NCBI GenBank assembly: GCA_029448655.1
Contig: JACCLO010000001.1
Location: 3,720,001 to 3,784,000, forward strand
DNA: 64,000 nucleotides
Direction: 5' to 3'
From: Wolfiporia cocos
Taxonomy: Eukaryota; Basidiomycota; Agaricomycetes; Polyporales; Phaeolaceae
The position numbers and the translations under genes are program-made. Within the stretch, counting starts at the first letter, position 1, and the number at the start of each line of letters is the position of its first letter. The notes under the pieces were generated by a model. It was not told the DNA's origin. It made no database searches and saw nothing but the letters and a program-made list of their open reading frames with translations. Shown here piece after piece: positions 53,030 through 62,843 of the stretch.

Positions 53030-54879
53030 ATGTTTCCTAGGAAAAAACCCGAGCGGTTCAGGTCTTTTGCGGATGTCCACGGTAGGACGGTCTCGTGCGG
53101 GAGGGGTTGGGGTTCCTCGGAGACTGAGGAGACGTTGTCGTCTGCTGTGATGCGCGTTGTGGGGGCCAACTCCACTGTACCGACCGTTGCAGATGCCGAT
53201 GATGAGGGCGCGGTGCTGGTACTGGCCTGCTGGTCATCGGGAACGAAGTATTCCCGGATGACTTCTCGGACGAAGCGTCCATTTCTGTTGTCGGCTTTGC
53301 CGGAGGCCGACGTTCCTCCATTAGACTTTCCTGCTGATTTGCTGCCGGCAGGGTTTGGCTTCTTGAAGCGACACGGGTTGTACGGGTTTGTACAGGCATC
53401 GCGTCCACAGACGTTGCACTTGCGTGCGGGGGCGGCGAGATACCAATTCTTGAACTTGGGGTTCTGCTTCCATTCGGCGCCCGTGCGGGCGTCGGAGGGA
53501 AGCGTCGTTGGCTTCTCCTTGATGTTTCTCCCCGTGGTCTTGTCAGACCCGGACGTCGTGGTGGCGTGGGTGACGGTTGAGGTGGTCTTGCCAGACCCCG
53601 TCTTTTCCTTCTCCTTCTCCTTCCTCTTTTCTCCGTCGCCGAATAATGTTCCGCCTGCGATCTTGTCGCGATAGGCGGCCTTGTACATGTGGATAGACAT
53701 GTCGAGATATTTCTCCCAGTCCGTAGGGGCCTGGAAGGTTCCGGACGCCTCCATGATTCCGAAAGCTTCGCGCACCTTCGCAGGGAACACGTGCAGGAGC
53801 TTCTGGATGAGGGTCTTTTCCTCGGTTTCTGCCTTGCGCGCCAATTGTTGCAGGCACTCCGCGTATACAAAGAAGTTGGCTTCGGCCTTCTTCCTGCCCG
53901 AGTCACCGAAGTAACTCTCAATCTCCTCCTGGGCGATCTCCTTCTCGTTCTTTTTCCCATAAACGTTCTCCATCTCCGTTTCGAACTCGGCCCACGTGCC
54001 AAGGGACTCCGCAGGGTCGCGGGACTTCTTTACACGCGCTTCCTGATAACGGAAGGCGTGGCCGGATAGCCGGGTCAGGGCGGATACGATCTGCCGACGT
54101 TTGTCGGTGATCTCTGCGTCCGCGAAGTACATGATGCACTTCGCGAGCCATTCCGTCACGGTGATCTTGGACCCCTCGCCTGAGAATTCTGGTGGGGGTG
54201 TGGCTTTCCGAGCATAAGTCGGTGCGGCGGGTGCTGCTGCTGGTGGTGCTGTCGGGCCTGCAGCACGGGCAGGAGCCTTTTCCAAGGCTGTGAGTCGCGC
54301 AAGTGCGCGGTCCAGGTCTACGCGATCTGCTTGCCGGTGATTTTCCAGGCTGCGGATGCGACCATTGAGGGCACGAATAAACGTGCGCAGCTCGTCGGAC
54401 TTTCGCAGCACTTTTGCGAATCGTGAGTCAAGTATATTTAGGAGCTCGGTGATTGAGTCCGTGGAGAAGTTGGCGGCGGCGTTGGCTGCCTCGACTATGC
54501 TATTGAAAGCTACGGCTATTTCTGCCTGTAAGCCGTCGAGGGCTTCTGGGGGGACGCCGCTGACCAATCAGTCGTACATTTCGCCACGGTCCCCGTAGAA
54601 GATGTCTTCGGGGACCTCCATTTCAAGGGGCTGGTACGGACCATATGCGGGGGGGAGCGTGACTTCGCCTGTGATGGCGTTGTCCGGAATGGCTTCCCCG
54701 AGCCACGTCTCATCTCGGATGATTTGGAGGCGCTCTCTTTGAGCGCGGCGAACGTGGGCTGAGCGTTCGATGGGGGGCGGGTTCGTGAGTTCCCGCACCT
54801 GACGGGTAGGAGTCACCGGGTCGCTTCTGATGGGGGAAGTGGCCCTGGAGGTGGAGGTTCCTGCGCGAGTGGTCGGCAT
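53026..54879 (-). pseudogene. gag: Gag of family-C element with one in-frame TGA
   Basis: 617 codons in one frame from MPTTRAGTS to FFLGNM-stop. TGA at 54570-54568 falls where the family-B Gag has Arg (VGNRLFEGIP against MYD-stop-LVSGVP), which fits CGA to TGA. Helical N-terminal region (LLNILDSRFAKV), capsid domain from TPPEFSGEGSKITVTEWL, then a tail with a four-cysteine motif KCNVCGRDACTNPYNPC. A U UUU UUC heptamer lies in the Gag frame about 15 nt before the stop and could allow -1 slippage. Confidence 0.88.
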
Positions 54880-55059
54880 TGTGCTGGTGACCGGCGCAGA
54901 TAAGTCCTCTTGATCTTGGTTGAAGATAAATGAAAAATAGGAAATAAAATATCCTTGTCAGGATGTGAGTCATATAGTCGAGTCATGCCTTATGCCTTTC
55001 GTTTCAGTCTTGTCAGACTATGAAGCGTGATAACCCTTGTCAGGATTATATTTATGTAT
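54880..55059 (-). promoter_or_regulatory. ORF-A/gag spacer of family C with three GACA hairpins
   Basis: Three hairpins with sense loop GACA: 54951-54964 (ATCCT/AGGAT), 55006-55019 (AGTCT/AGACT), 55031-55048 (TAACCCT/AGGATTA with one C-A mismatch). The stems differ in sequence while pairing is kept. Confidence 0.65.
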
Positions 55060-56019
55060 CTACGACAACGAGGAGAACTGGAGGTTGAGGGCGTTTAAGC
55101 CCAGTACAATATTAGATATGTGTCTTTCTTGTATCCCTCGCCCCTTCCTCAGATATGCCCCTACTGCCTTGGCAACCCTCTCTACTTCCCGCATCTGCTT
55201 ATTATCTAGCTGGCGGTATAGTACGGCTTCGAAGAATTTATAGCTCATCTTGCTAAAAGCCTTCACCATGTCGAGGAACTCCTGGGACTCTGGCTTGCAG
55301 GACTCCCGATAGTCATTAATGAGCTTGTTGTACAAGCTTGCAAGAAGCTTGTGCGCGGCCTCAAGTTTGGGGAGGATGCGCTGAGCCCATTTGTACTGTT
55401 TTAAGGTACATAAGACTAAATCGGGGTCGATGTGTTCTGGGAACTTCGACTCGTAGTCCTTGATCCAGGGTTGCCGGATGGTGACGGACTTGGCGATAGC
55501 TGTCGCCGTCTCCTTGGAGAGGATTCTCTCCTCCAGCGGTCGGCCAGACCATCCTGTAGAGAATTGGTACTGTGGGCCGAACTTGGTGTGGTGGGCGTCG
55601 GCAAAGGCTTTGGCAGCTGCTTCCTCCGAGCGCTGCACGCGGGCACGCTCGGCAGTCCACAACCGCCGCTGCTCTTCGGCGAACTTGAGTTGTTGTGCAT
55701 AGAGTTGGTTGTCTTCTAACAACCAGTTGTCGTACTCCCGCTGCTCCTCGGGCGTTAGCTTAGGAATGCGGGGCTTGTCGTTAGGATTCCACGAATTGTT
55801 GTGGTAGCGATGGGTATGAATGAGGTCCTTGACCTCCTTGACGCTCTTGGACGGAATGTCCCAGAGCTCCGGTTTCCCGGTAGCAGCGTTGGTAACCACC
55901 ATCTTGTTAGGGGGGGCGGCTACCGACTGCTTGACCTTCTCCTTGGGGAGTTGGACGGGTCCAGCGGCGAGGCGAGCCTCGAGCCTGCGGACGGATGCTT
56001 CGTAACGGTCGGCGGGCAT
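55060..56019 (-). CDS. ORF-A, pre-gag accessory protein (family C)
   Basis: An intact 319-residue protein. Near residue 40 the motif VVTNAATGKPELWDIPSKS aligns with the family-D protein (AATGEREEWHIASSKS) and more loosely with family A (LHLWEIP). The middle is a charged helix rich in Glu, Gln and Arg. The C-terminal domain (about 215-310) has YKWAQRILPKLE, EFLDMVKAF and REVERVAKAVGAYLRKG. The last resembles the basic motif of the family-B protein (EEIERNANAIRRYLRNG). Function unknown; intact although gag and pol of the same copy carry stops. Confidence 0.85.
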   Translation of the reverse strand: MPADRYEASVRRLEARLAAGPVQLPKEKVKQSVAAPPNKMVVTNAATGKPELWDIPSKSVKEVKDLIHTHRYHNNSWNPNDKPRIPKLTPEEQREYDNWLLEDNQLYAQQLKFAEEQRRLWTAERARVQRSEEAAAKAFADAHHTKFGPQYQFSTGWSGRPLEERILSKETATAIAKSVTIRQPWIKDYESKFPEHIDPDLVLCTLKQYKWAQRILPKLEAAHKLLASLYNKLINDYRESCKPESQEFLDMVKAFSKMSYKFFEAVLYRQLDNKQMREVERVAKAVGAYLRKGRGIQERHISNIVLGLNALNLQFSSLS

Positions 56020-56661
56020 GACTGTGCGACTATGTAAGAAGATACGTAAAAAATATGTATGTAGTCTAATGATAATGGTCGTGTCTTGATTTGCTCGGTA
56101 TGCGTATAGTCGGTGTAGTCGGCGTCTGACGGAGCTCTCTCTAACTCCGCCAGGAAGAATCCGGATACAACACCTGTGACGGGCCTACGTCTGGGTGGAA
56201 ATTCATTTAGAGTATTGCACTCAGGGTGATATAACCCGTAATCTCCTAATGTCCGGATACATCGGTTATCCATTGCCTCGTAGTCCCGAGTAGGGTAGTA
56301 CGGCTCAGGGAGATGCCCGGAAGCTTCTCGACCTATAGAGCGCAGCGCAGGGCCTTCATCCGTTACATATGTAAGGAGATCCCTTTAATGTCTAATGGGG
56401 TAAGACGGCCTACTTATCCAAGGATCGCTCGGTCAGGGGTTAACCCTAGTCGGCATGATGATCCAAGGATGTTTTCGGACTCAGACGGAAGTTCTTGTCA
56501 GAACGACCGCCTGCCACTGTAAGCCATGTGGATCGGCTATAGTATTCCCCCAGAACCCAATACGCTGTTTGAATACCGAGACAAAACGACCTAGAAACAG
56601 ATAGAAATCAAACCGCCCAGAGCCTTGCCAGGCTGGGGGCATAGAAAAAGAACTATCAAAG
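56020..56661 (-). other. Leader of family-C element
   Basis: About 640 bp with no supported gene. GNNA hairpins at 56491-56504 (GTTCT/AGAAC, sense loop GACA) and 56621-56634 (AGCCT/AGGCT, sense loop GGCA). The sequence next to the LTR, CTTTGATAGTTC on the sense strand, is where the primer-binding site should be; no tRNA match recognised. Confidence 0.6.
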
Positions 56662-57292
56662 TGTAACGGATGACTTACTTGTAGGGTCTTGTAGTTAGAC
56701 GAGCTAAGAAGACTAAGTAGTGGTTGCTTGTTAGGCAAGAGTGTTATCGCTGAGTAACGAAGTTGATAGTTCTGGGGCAATAGCCGCCAGAGAATGCAAG
56801 CTTATATACAATGTGTATAGGACCCCTGGTACTCTAAGTAGGACTAACGATACAGTAGGGTGTAGGGCACAGGCCGGTAATGGCGGTGCTAACAAAGTGT
56901 CCGTAGCTTGTGATATGGGGATCCCGGGCTGAGTCATAGGCCGATCGGGATATGTGGGTGCGTGAGTAAGGCGTCTACGTTGGGAACGTGATGTGGTCCG
57001 GACTCTGCCCAGAGTCTGGAACGGTGATGTCAGTAATGACGTGGCAGCGCTAAGGGTGCTGGAGATAGTATCATGTGATGAATAGGTAACGTGGTTGAGA
57101 GATAAGATAAGACGTCTAGTGTTGGAATGGTCATGTGAGTGATCTACGAGGTTATGGTTCGGTACAGCGGCACGGTAGCTTAAGTATAGCTTAGCTACAG
57201 GATAAGTGCAGATGTCAAAGAACAATTCGGAATAAATGCGAAGAAATAGTAAAAAATACAGGGAAAATTAGAGAACAGATAAATCTGTGACA
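56662..57292 (-). repeat. 5' LTR of family-C element
   Basis: 631 bp, minus-strand start TGTCACAGATTTATCTG and end ATCCGTTACA. Followed by AGGGC. It contains TTGTATATAAG and a hairpin region TTCTCTGGC/GCCCCAGAA with GGCTATT loop. Confidence 0.95.
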
Positions 57293-57297
57293 AGGGC

Positions 57298-57743
57298 TTG
57301 ATATCTAAGTTCCTGAAGGGTTTACTTAAATATGTGTTTGGTGTAGATTGTACACCCTGAGGCATAGAATGATGGGAAAAGCTTTGGAAATTTGAGTGAA
57401 ATTTGATATGTCTTAGAATCTGTGACAGAATACTGGGCCATGAGGCTAAGTCTTCGGTGATAGGCAGAAGCTGGTACCAAATAAGTCATATGCTGGGCTG
57501 ATTAGGCCATGGCGATGACTATGAGCCTAAACAGAGTTCTAGGCAGGCTGGGCCATGAGGCTAGAGGCTGGGACTTGGCTTGTGCCAGAGTCTAGAGGCT
57601 ATTGCATAGCTTTTCAGCTTGCTGGACCAATGAGCATAAGGGCTTACTCAGCCTGATGTGCTATTGCACCATAATGGTGTGATATATCCTCATAGTACCT
57701 TGTGGTCTAGAGGTATGATGTTATGGGCTGGGCTGTATGATGC
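57298..57743. other. Unplaced flank, no supported gene
   Basis: About 450 bp. Phrases such as GGGCCATGAGGCTA and TGGGCTG recur imperfectly. An ATCTGTGACAG near 57417-57427 looks like an LTR start on the minus strand, so part may be a worn LTR. Confidence 0.35.
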
Positions 57744-58220
57744 TGTCACAAACTGACATAGGACATGCCTTGTATCCCTCTATCTCTAAAACTATATCTC
57801 TCAGACCTATTCCACGTGATAGTCTGAAGTACAACACCACTAACAAGGCGAGGTGTGGTGGTCGAAAACTCAAGGGCGCATGCCTAGTGGTAGCAGTAAG
57901 AGGGGAAGCGCCCCCAATGGTGAGAATAACAGAACTGGGAAGTAAGCCCTAGCTTGACGTACTATATATACAGGCAGAGACGGTGTAACTACTTCAGAAG
58001 GGCCCACCCTAAAGGGGGCCATGCACCTATGCATCATAGCACACCATAGTAGTATCATCTACCTAGCATGTGAGTGGACCAGCGGGAAGGATGGGCCGTA
58101 ACCCTACTATCTGCGACAGATGGTATCTATTCTATAGGTCACGTGACTATCTACACACCAGTTCTTGCATTCGACCCACGGAGAGGGCAGATCCCAGGCA
58201 ACGGCCCAGAATCTGTGACA
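57744..58220 (-). mobile_element. Solo LTR (family U)
   Basis: 477 bp flanked by GATGC at 57739-57743 and 58221-58225. Left end TGTCACAAACTG, right end AATCTGTGACA. TATATA at about 57964 and a weak hairpin with sense loop CTTACT upstream of it. Confidence 0.92.
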
Positions 58221-58318
58221 GATGCAGTGGTGGTGTCATGGCCTGGATTCAGTGGGTCTGGGCATATGATGTGGTTGTGACGTTGGCGGGTCTAGGTATA
58301 GGCCTTGCAGCTGGACCG

Positions 58319-58917
58319 TGTCACAAGAATTCTCCTAGTTTCCCTATATTTCTTACTATTTTTCCGGCAATTCTACGAATTATCTACGACTTTCTAGACC
58401 AATAACTAGCTTATCCGGTTCATAAGTTTACGGTTACATACGTGCCAAATGATGGCCGTGTTATCTCCCGTAATGACGGTCTTATCTTATCACTAGTAGT
58501 TACCATCAGTCACATGTCTAGTTCCAGCCAATCGGACATTCCGTCCGGAAGCAGTCAGCGTATAAACGTCAGCGGACCGGGCTTTGGTCACGCCCCGTCT
58601 TTGTAATGACAAGAGCGCAAAACGCCATTCGTGTGGCCTACGCCGCCTTTCTATATACCGGTTTTGATCGGCATATGTATTTATCGTATATTACTAAGTA
58701 CTTAGGTATCTGGGGACTTGTACATACGAATATGGACACTAGTATTATCTAATAAGACTGTTAGGGGTCTTATTTATCATGTATATATACTGGACTTGCT
58801 GAGCGCTATTGCCTCAGTTCTATTCATTGCATTCATACTACGAGTTAACCACTCAACGTATCCTGCTTAACACCTGCTTATCCCTTGCCTAACCAGCAAA
58901 TACCAAGATCATATCAA
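58319..58917 (+). repeat. 5' LTR of family-D element (end approximate)
   Basis: Starts TGTCACAAGAATTC after flank GACCG. CATGTATATATAC at about 58779-58791, followed by a CTGAG/CTCAG hairpin with GCTATT in the loop at 58799-58817. The end is placed at CATATCA near 58917 only because an LTR must end in CA; the 3' LTR is not available for comparison. Confidence 0.7.
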
Positions 58918-59637
58918 GTAAGTGTTATCTTGTGTTATATGAATAGAACTCGCTTTCGCCCCCGCCCTCTTTGAGGGTCTGGGATTTTTTCTTCTTAGGG
59001 GTTTTCGTCGCCGTCTGCGCACCCCTGCTTGCCGCCAGGCAGCGGGGTATCCTTAGTGGGCTCTGGGGGATCACCGCCTTCGGGCAAATAGCCGGACCGT
59101 AGGCTTAAGCGGAACCGGGGACTGGCTGACAAGCCTTTCCCCATATGTTGGGAATCAATGGCAACGGTGTAACCTCTTGACCGGGCCGGAGACGACCTTC
59201 TCGCCTATCCCCAGGCGCACAGGGGCCACTCTATTTAGAGTTGGGATGGTGGGCACGAGTTGCCCTGCCTAGAACCGCTGCCGATACGGCTTCAGAACGA
59301 TAGAGTTCTGGCCTTGGCGCCCTCTAAGTCCCTCAGGGCATGGGTTTGGTTTGAACACTGGCAGCCACCTAACTGGAGTGAGGTGTGGGCACATGCGGGG
59401 TGTAATACCCCAAATCCTGCATTCTCAGGCGTCAAGGGAAGACGACCTGCTGTATCCCCCACCTGGTAGCGTGAGAGAGACGCAATCCAGTCGCCGACAC
59501 TAACTCCGGTCGAGGGCGGAGCGCCCATTGACGCCGGAGGATAAGCGCACGACACATCAAGAAGCGACGATAAGCCCCGACAGAAGACCGCGTGAATTTC
59601 CACTAGAATAGCTTACTTAGACTTCTTTTACGTAGTC
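58918..59637 (+). other. Leader of family-D element
   Basis: About 720 bp between LTR and ORF-A, G/C-rich in the middle, no supported gene. GGCT-GACA-AGCC hairpin at 59124-59135. Confidence 0.55.
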
Positions 59638-60453
59638 ATGCCGAAAGCACCACGTTTCACGGTTACCCCGAGAAACGCCGCTACGGGGGAGCGCGAGGAA
59701 TGGCACATTGCCTCCTCTAAATCGCTTGAAGACCGCATTTCTGCGGTCACAGCCCCAAAGCGAGGAAAGTCCCGAAAGGGCAAAGACGTCTTCTATAGGA
59801 AGCCGAACCCTGATCCGGAGGAGATCCGAAGGGTCAACCACGAGGCCGCGCTCGCCGATATTAGGCGAAAGAAGCTCGACAAGCTTTTCCGACAGAAGGA
59901 GAAGCTCGAAGCCCGGATCCAGAAGCAAAGCCTGGATCAGCTGATCGCCGAGGCGGCCAGGAAGAGGGTTGAGGATGAGAGAATGGTGAGGAGTCTTCGG
60001 GAGCGGATCCAGCCCCCGAAGAAGTCGTTGTTGGAAAGAGTGGAGGAGCTTAGGATGCCGGCCGAGTGGGTTGAGAAACTAGGTATTCCGAACCCCAGGG
60101 ACGTCCATTGCACGGAGAAGAAGTGGGACTGGTTCTTGGACGTCGACAAACAGATGAACGCCGCCCACAAGAACCTTTTCCGGCTATGGAAAGTACCCGA
60201 CGCAACCACCACGGCCCCCATCATAGCGAAATTTACCACGCTAGTCACCGATTTCGACGATCTCTCCACACACCTGGAGCAAAGGGTCCGTCAGGACTCC
60301 ATGAAGAACAAAGACCTCCGCCGCCTCGAAAAATATCTCAGGAGGGTGGAGCACGTTTTTGGAGACCTAGACGTGAAACAGCACGTTACGTACTTAAAAA
60401 CACATTTAGTACATAGCGGTCTCAACTTCGACCTTGGCAAACCCCAGTTGTAG
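59638..60453 (+). CDS. ORF-A, pre-gag accessory protein (family D)
   Basis: An intact 271-residue protein starting MPKAPRFTVTPRN. The motif AATGEREEWHIASSKS at about residue 17 aligns with the family-C protein. A Lys/Arg/Glu-rich coiled region follows (about 70-140), then a C-terminal helical domain with EKKWDWFLDVDKQMNAAHKN and a DLRRLEKYLRRVE motif comparable to the basic end motif of the other ORF-A proteins. Same position, between leader and gag, as in families A, B and C. No known function. Confidence 0.85.
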   Translation: MPKAPRFTVTPRNAATGEREEWHIASSKSLEDRISAVTAPKRGKSRKGKDVFYRKPNPDPEEIRRVNHEAALADIRRKKLDKLFRQKEKLEARIQKQSLDQLIAEAARKRVEDERMVRSLRERIQPPKKSLLERVEELRMPAEWVEKLGIPNPRDVHCTEKKWDWFLDVDKQMNAAHKNLFRLWKVPDATTTAPIIAKFTTLVTDFDDLSTHLEQRVRQDSMKNKDLRRLEKYLRRVEHVFGDLDVKQHVTYLKTHLVHSGLNFDLGKPQL

Positions 60454-60461
60454 TAGATAGA

Positions 60462-60550
60462 AAGTCCTGAAAAGGCATTATTTTCTGGTGCATGGCATTG
60501 ATTGCGAAAAGTCCTGAAAAGGCACTTAAGTCCTGAAAAGGCACTTTTTT
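60462..60550 (+). repeat. Three copies of AGTCCTGAAAAGGCA before gag
   Basis: The 15-base unit occurs at about 60463, 60509 and 60528. Each can form CCT-GAAA-AGG, a short stem with a GNRA loop. Position matches the hairpin clusters in families B and C. Confidence 0.7.
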
Positions 60551-60605
60551 CTTGAATTATCGTTTAAGGAAGAAAATAACTCAAGCTGACGAATACTGTC
60601 CAGCA

Positions 60606-62843
60606 ATGGTGTCTTACACAATCGTCCAAGGCGCTTTGTACAACACCCACAAGGTGGCTACGGCTTACCGCCCCGCCGTCGGCAAGCACGCGTGGCCCGG
60701 AGAGCAAACCTGCTTGATGGACTACCTGCGAGTCGTATTCGGCATCAGAGTTAGGGGGAGTGTCACCTCCTTCAACTCAATTCCGGCGCATGTGCGCCCA
60801 TTCCTGAACGTGAACCACACGGCGTACATCAAGTACTACGGGGAAGATTCGACCAGGAACCACATATTGTGGTGGAGGTGGGACAACTACTGTACCGCCA
60901 TCCCCCTGTTGGACCTCATAGTCCTATATGGTGACGTCCACTGGTACTCGGAGGAAGAAGCGTCGCCACGTACAAGAGCCACCAGGCTCTTCAGCACGGA
61001 AACACCCACACGCCGCGCAGTCATCACCCTCGAAGGCAGCGAGACTCCGCGACCGGAAGAACCGGTCAACACGGAGCCCCTATTTGGGACGCTCCCCGAT
61101 CTCCTCCCTTCATACGAAAGGAGGACTCTGGAAATCGTCGCGCAGCCAGAAAGGAGCGAGAACGAATTGAGGGGAAGGTTGCAGCGCACTCTGGAAGTGG
61201 CCGCCTCAGACGAAGTTCTGCAGGTGGGAAAGGAAGCTTACAGGGAGGCGCTGTACCAAGCCAAAAACCATCTCTACAGCAACCTCGCGGCCTACAAAGG
61301 CCGGGTGGACACGGATTTGGAAATGGTCTGGAACAAGACCAACCAGATCCGGAGCCACAATCAGGTGCTTCAAAACAGAATCGAAGCACTAGAGGAAGCA
61401 GAGAGTTTGCGGCAACAATTGGATACCCTTTCCGAAAATCGATTCGTCCGCATAGAAAAAGATATTGCAGTACTGCAAAAGCGTCCGGCAGTCCCAACTG
61501 CGGGACCCAGCGGTGCCCAGGTCACGGCACTAATTAATAGAATCGACCAACTCGAAGCGGAGTTAACCGCTCTAAAAAACGCACCGGCAGCCGTGCCAGC
61601 AGCAGCCACAACGGTCAACTTCCAACAGACCAAACCGACTCAGCCGCCCAAATTCTCGGGCCCTAAGGATTCCATCTCGTCGAAAGAGTGGATCCAGAAA
61701 ATGGGCATGTATTTTGCAGACGCCAAGGTGACCCTCGAGGAGGACAAGGTTCGCCAAGCCCTGCTACGGCTTACGGGTGAGGCCTACCAATACATGTCAC
61801 CGGTAGTTGATAAAATCGCCGCCGGACAAACCTCGGGGCACACCTGGAAAACGTTTGCGGAAACGATCGAGAAGGTGTACGGCAAGAAGACGGACAAGGA
61901 AATTGCCGAAAAGGAGATTGAAGGGTACTTTGGAGACGAAGGGAAAAAGAAGCTCCAATCGGACTTTTTCTCTTGGGCACAGAAGCTCAGGACCCTGGCT
62001 CGCCTGGCCGAAACTGACAACAAGACGTTGTTCAGTCACATCAAACGGATCCTCCCGGAAAAGGTGCGAGAGACCCTCGCTACCCTGGAATCGGTGCCTG
62101 GTTTCACAATGCCGACCGACTGGGAGGTTTACCTCGATATGGCCATTGACCTCTACAAGAGGCAATACCCGGATAAGCTCAAAGGAAAGATCTTTGAGGA
62201 AGAAAAGAAGAAGGAGTCGTCGGGGTCTGGCAAGACCGCCGACAAAGCTACGTCAAAGCCTGCCAAGGCTGATGACAAAGGCAAAGGCAAGGCAAAGGAA
62301 ACCGGCTCTTACGGGAAGGACTGTCGCAAGCACCCTGGACAACACAAATGGGGCGACTGTCCTGAGAACCCTAAGAACAAGCCGAAGGAAGCCAAGCCGG
62401 CCAGTAGTGGAAGCGGAACGACGAAGCCGACAGGCTCGTCAAGCGGAACGCAACAGTCGGGCCAGAAGAAACTGGACCCGAAAAAGAAGTACAAGGTCCG
62501 AATTGTCAGCACCCAGGAACTGGTGACTGACGACAAAGATGAGTCCCCCCAAGCCACCGTAGGGACCATCCGGACCAACGTTCCGAAGCAACCAGAGGTG
62601 GTTCCTCTGGCCCCCACTACGCGCATCAGCGATGAGGAGCAAAATGGGAGTTCGGTGCGAACGGCTGAAAGCACCAGCCCCGTCCAGACCCAGTTGACTG
62701 GCTCGACTTCGACTGCGCCTACACCGTCGGGCGACTCCATCAGGACACATCTGCCCTGGCTTCGCAAGCGGATAGCCGATTCCGCAAACACCCTGGGCAT
62801 CTACGGAAGCTCTGCCTCGGGTTTTCCCACCGAGCACATGTGA
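60606..62843 (+). CDS. gag: Gag of family-D element with extra N-terminal domain
   Basis: 745 residues from the Met of MVSYTIVQG. Residues about 1-125 (HAWPGEQTCLMDYL, FNSIPAHVRPFL, DSTRNHILWWRW, YGDVHWYS) match the N-terminus of the family-B accessory protein. A disordered linker and coiled coil (about 200-310) follow, then the capsid domain (PPKFSGPKDSISSKEWIQKM to about KRQYPDKLKGKIF). The Lys-rich tail has an atypical cluster, DCRKHPGQHKWGDC (C-x2-H-x3-H-x4-C), instead of CCHC. It ends EHM-stop; the stop TGA overlaps the ATG of pol (TGATG). Confidence 0.9.
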   Translation: MVSYTIVQGALYNTHKVATAYRPAVGKHAWPGEQTCLMDYLRVVFGIRVRGSVTSFNSIPAHVRPFLNVNHTAYIKYYGEDSTRNHILWWRWDNYCTAIPLLDLIVLYGDVHWYSEEEASPRTRATRLFSTETPTRRAVITLEGSETPRPEEPVNTEPLFGTLPDLLPSYERRTLEIVAQPERSENELRGRLQRTLEVAASDEVLQVGKEAYREALYQAKNHLYSNLAAYKGRVDTDLEMVWNKTNQIRSHNQVLQNRIEALEEAESLRQQLDTLSENRFVRIEKDIAVLQKRPAVPTAGPSGAQVTALINRIDQLEAELTALKNAPAAVPAAATTVNFQQTKPTQPPKFSGPKDSISSKEWIQKMGMYFADAKVTLEEDKVRQALLRLTGEAYQYMSPVVDKIAAGQTSGHTWKTFAETIEKVYGKKTDKEIAEKEIEGYFGDEGKKKLQSDFFSWAQKLRTLARLAETDNKTLFSHIKRILPEKVRETLATLESVPGFTMPTDWEVYLDMAIDLYKRQYPDKLKGKIFEEEKKKESSGSGKTADKATSKPAKADDKGKGKAKETGSYGKDCRKHPGQHKWGDCPENPKNKPKEAKPASSGSGTTKPTGSSSGTQQSGQKKLDPKKKYKVRIVSTQELVTDDKDESPQATVGTIRTNVPKQPEVVPLAPTTRISDEEQNGSSVRTAESTSPVQTQLTGSTSTAPTPSGDSIRTHLPWLRKRIADSANTLGIYGSSASGFPTEHM

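Larger units (their letters stand above)
47970..57292 (-). mobile_element. Family-C Ty3/Gypsy chromodomain/dUTPase element, complete
   Basis: 9323 bp with target duplication AGGGC at 47965-47969 and 57293-57297. Both LTRs are 631 bp and differ at only three positions, all transitions, so insertion is recent. Order on the minus strand: LTR, leader, ORF-A, gag, pol, polypurine tract (48601-48614), LTR. One stop in gag and two at the start of pol break otherwise open frames. Confidence 0.95.

Noticed and set aside
53026..54567. Starting the family-C Gag at MVSGVPPEALDG
   Set aside because: That codon is TTG directly after an in-frame TGA; the frame upstream to 54879 is homologous to the family-B Gag, so the gene starts there and is broken by a stop.
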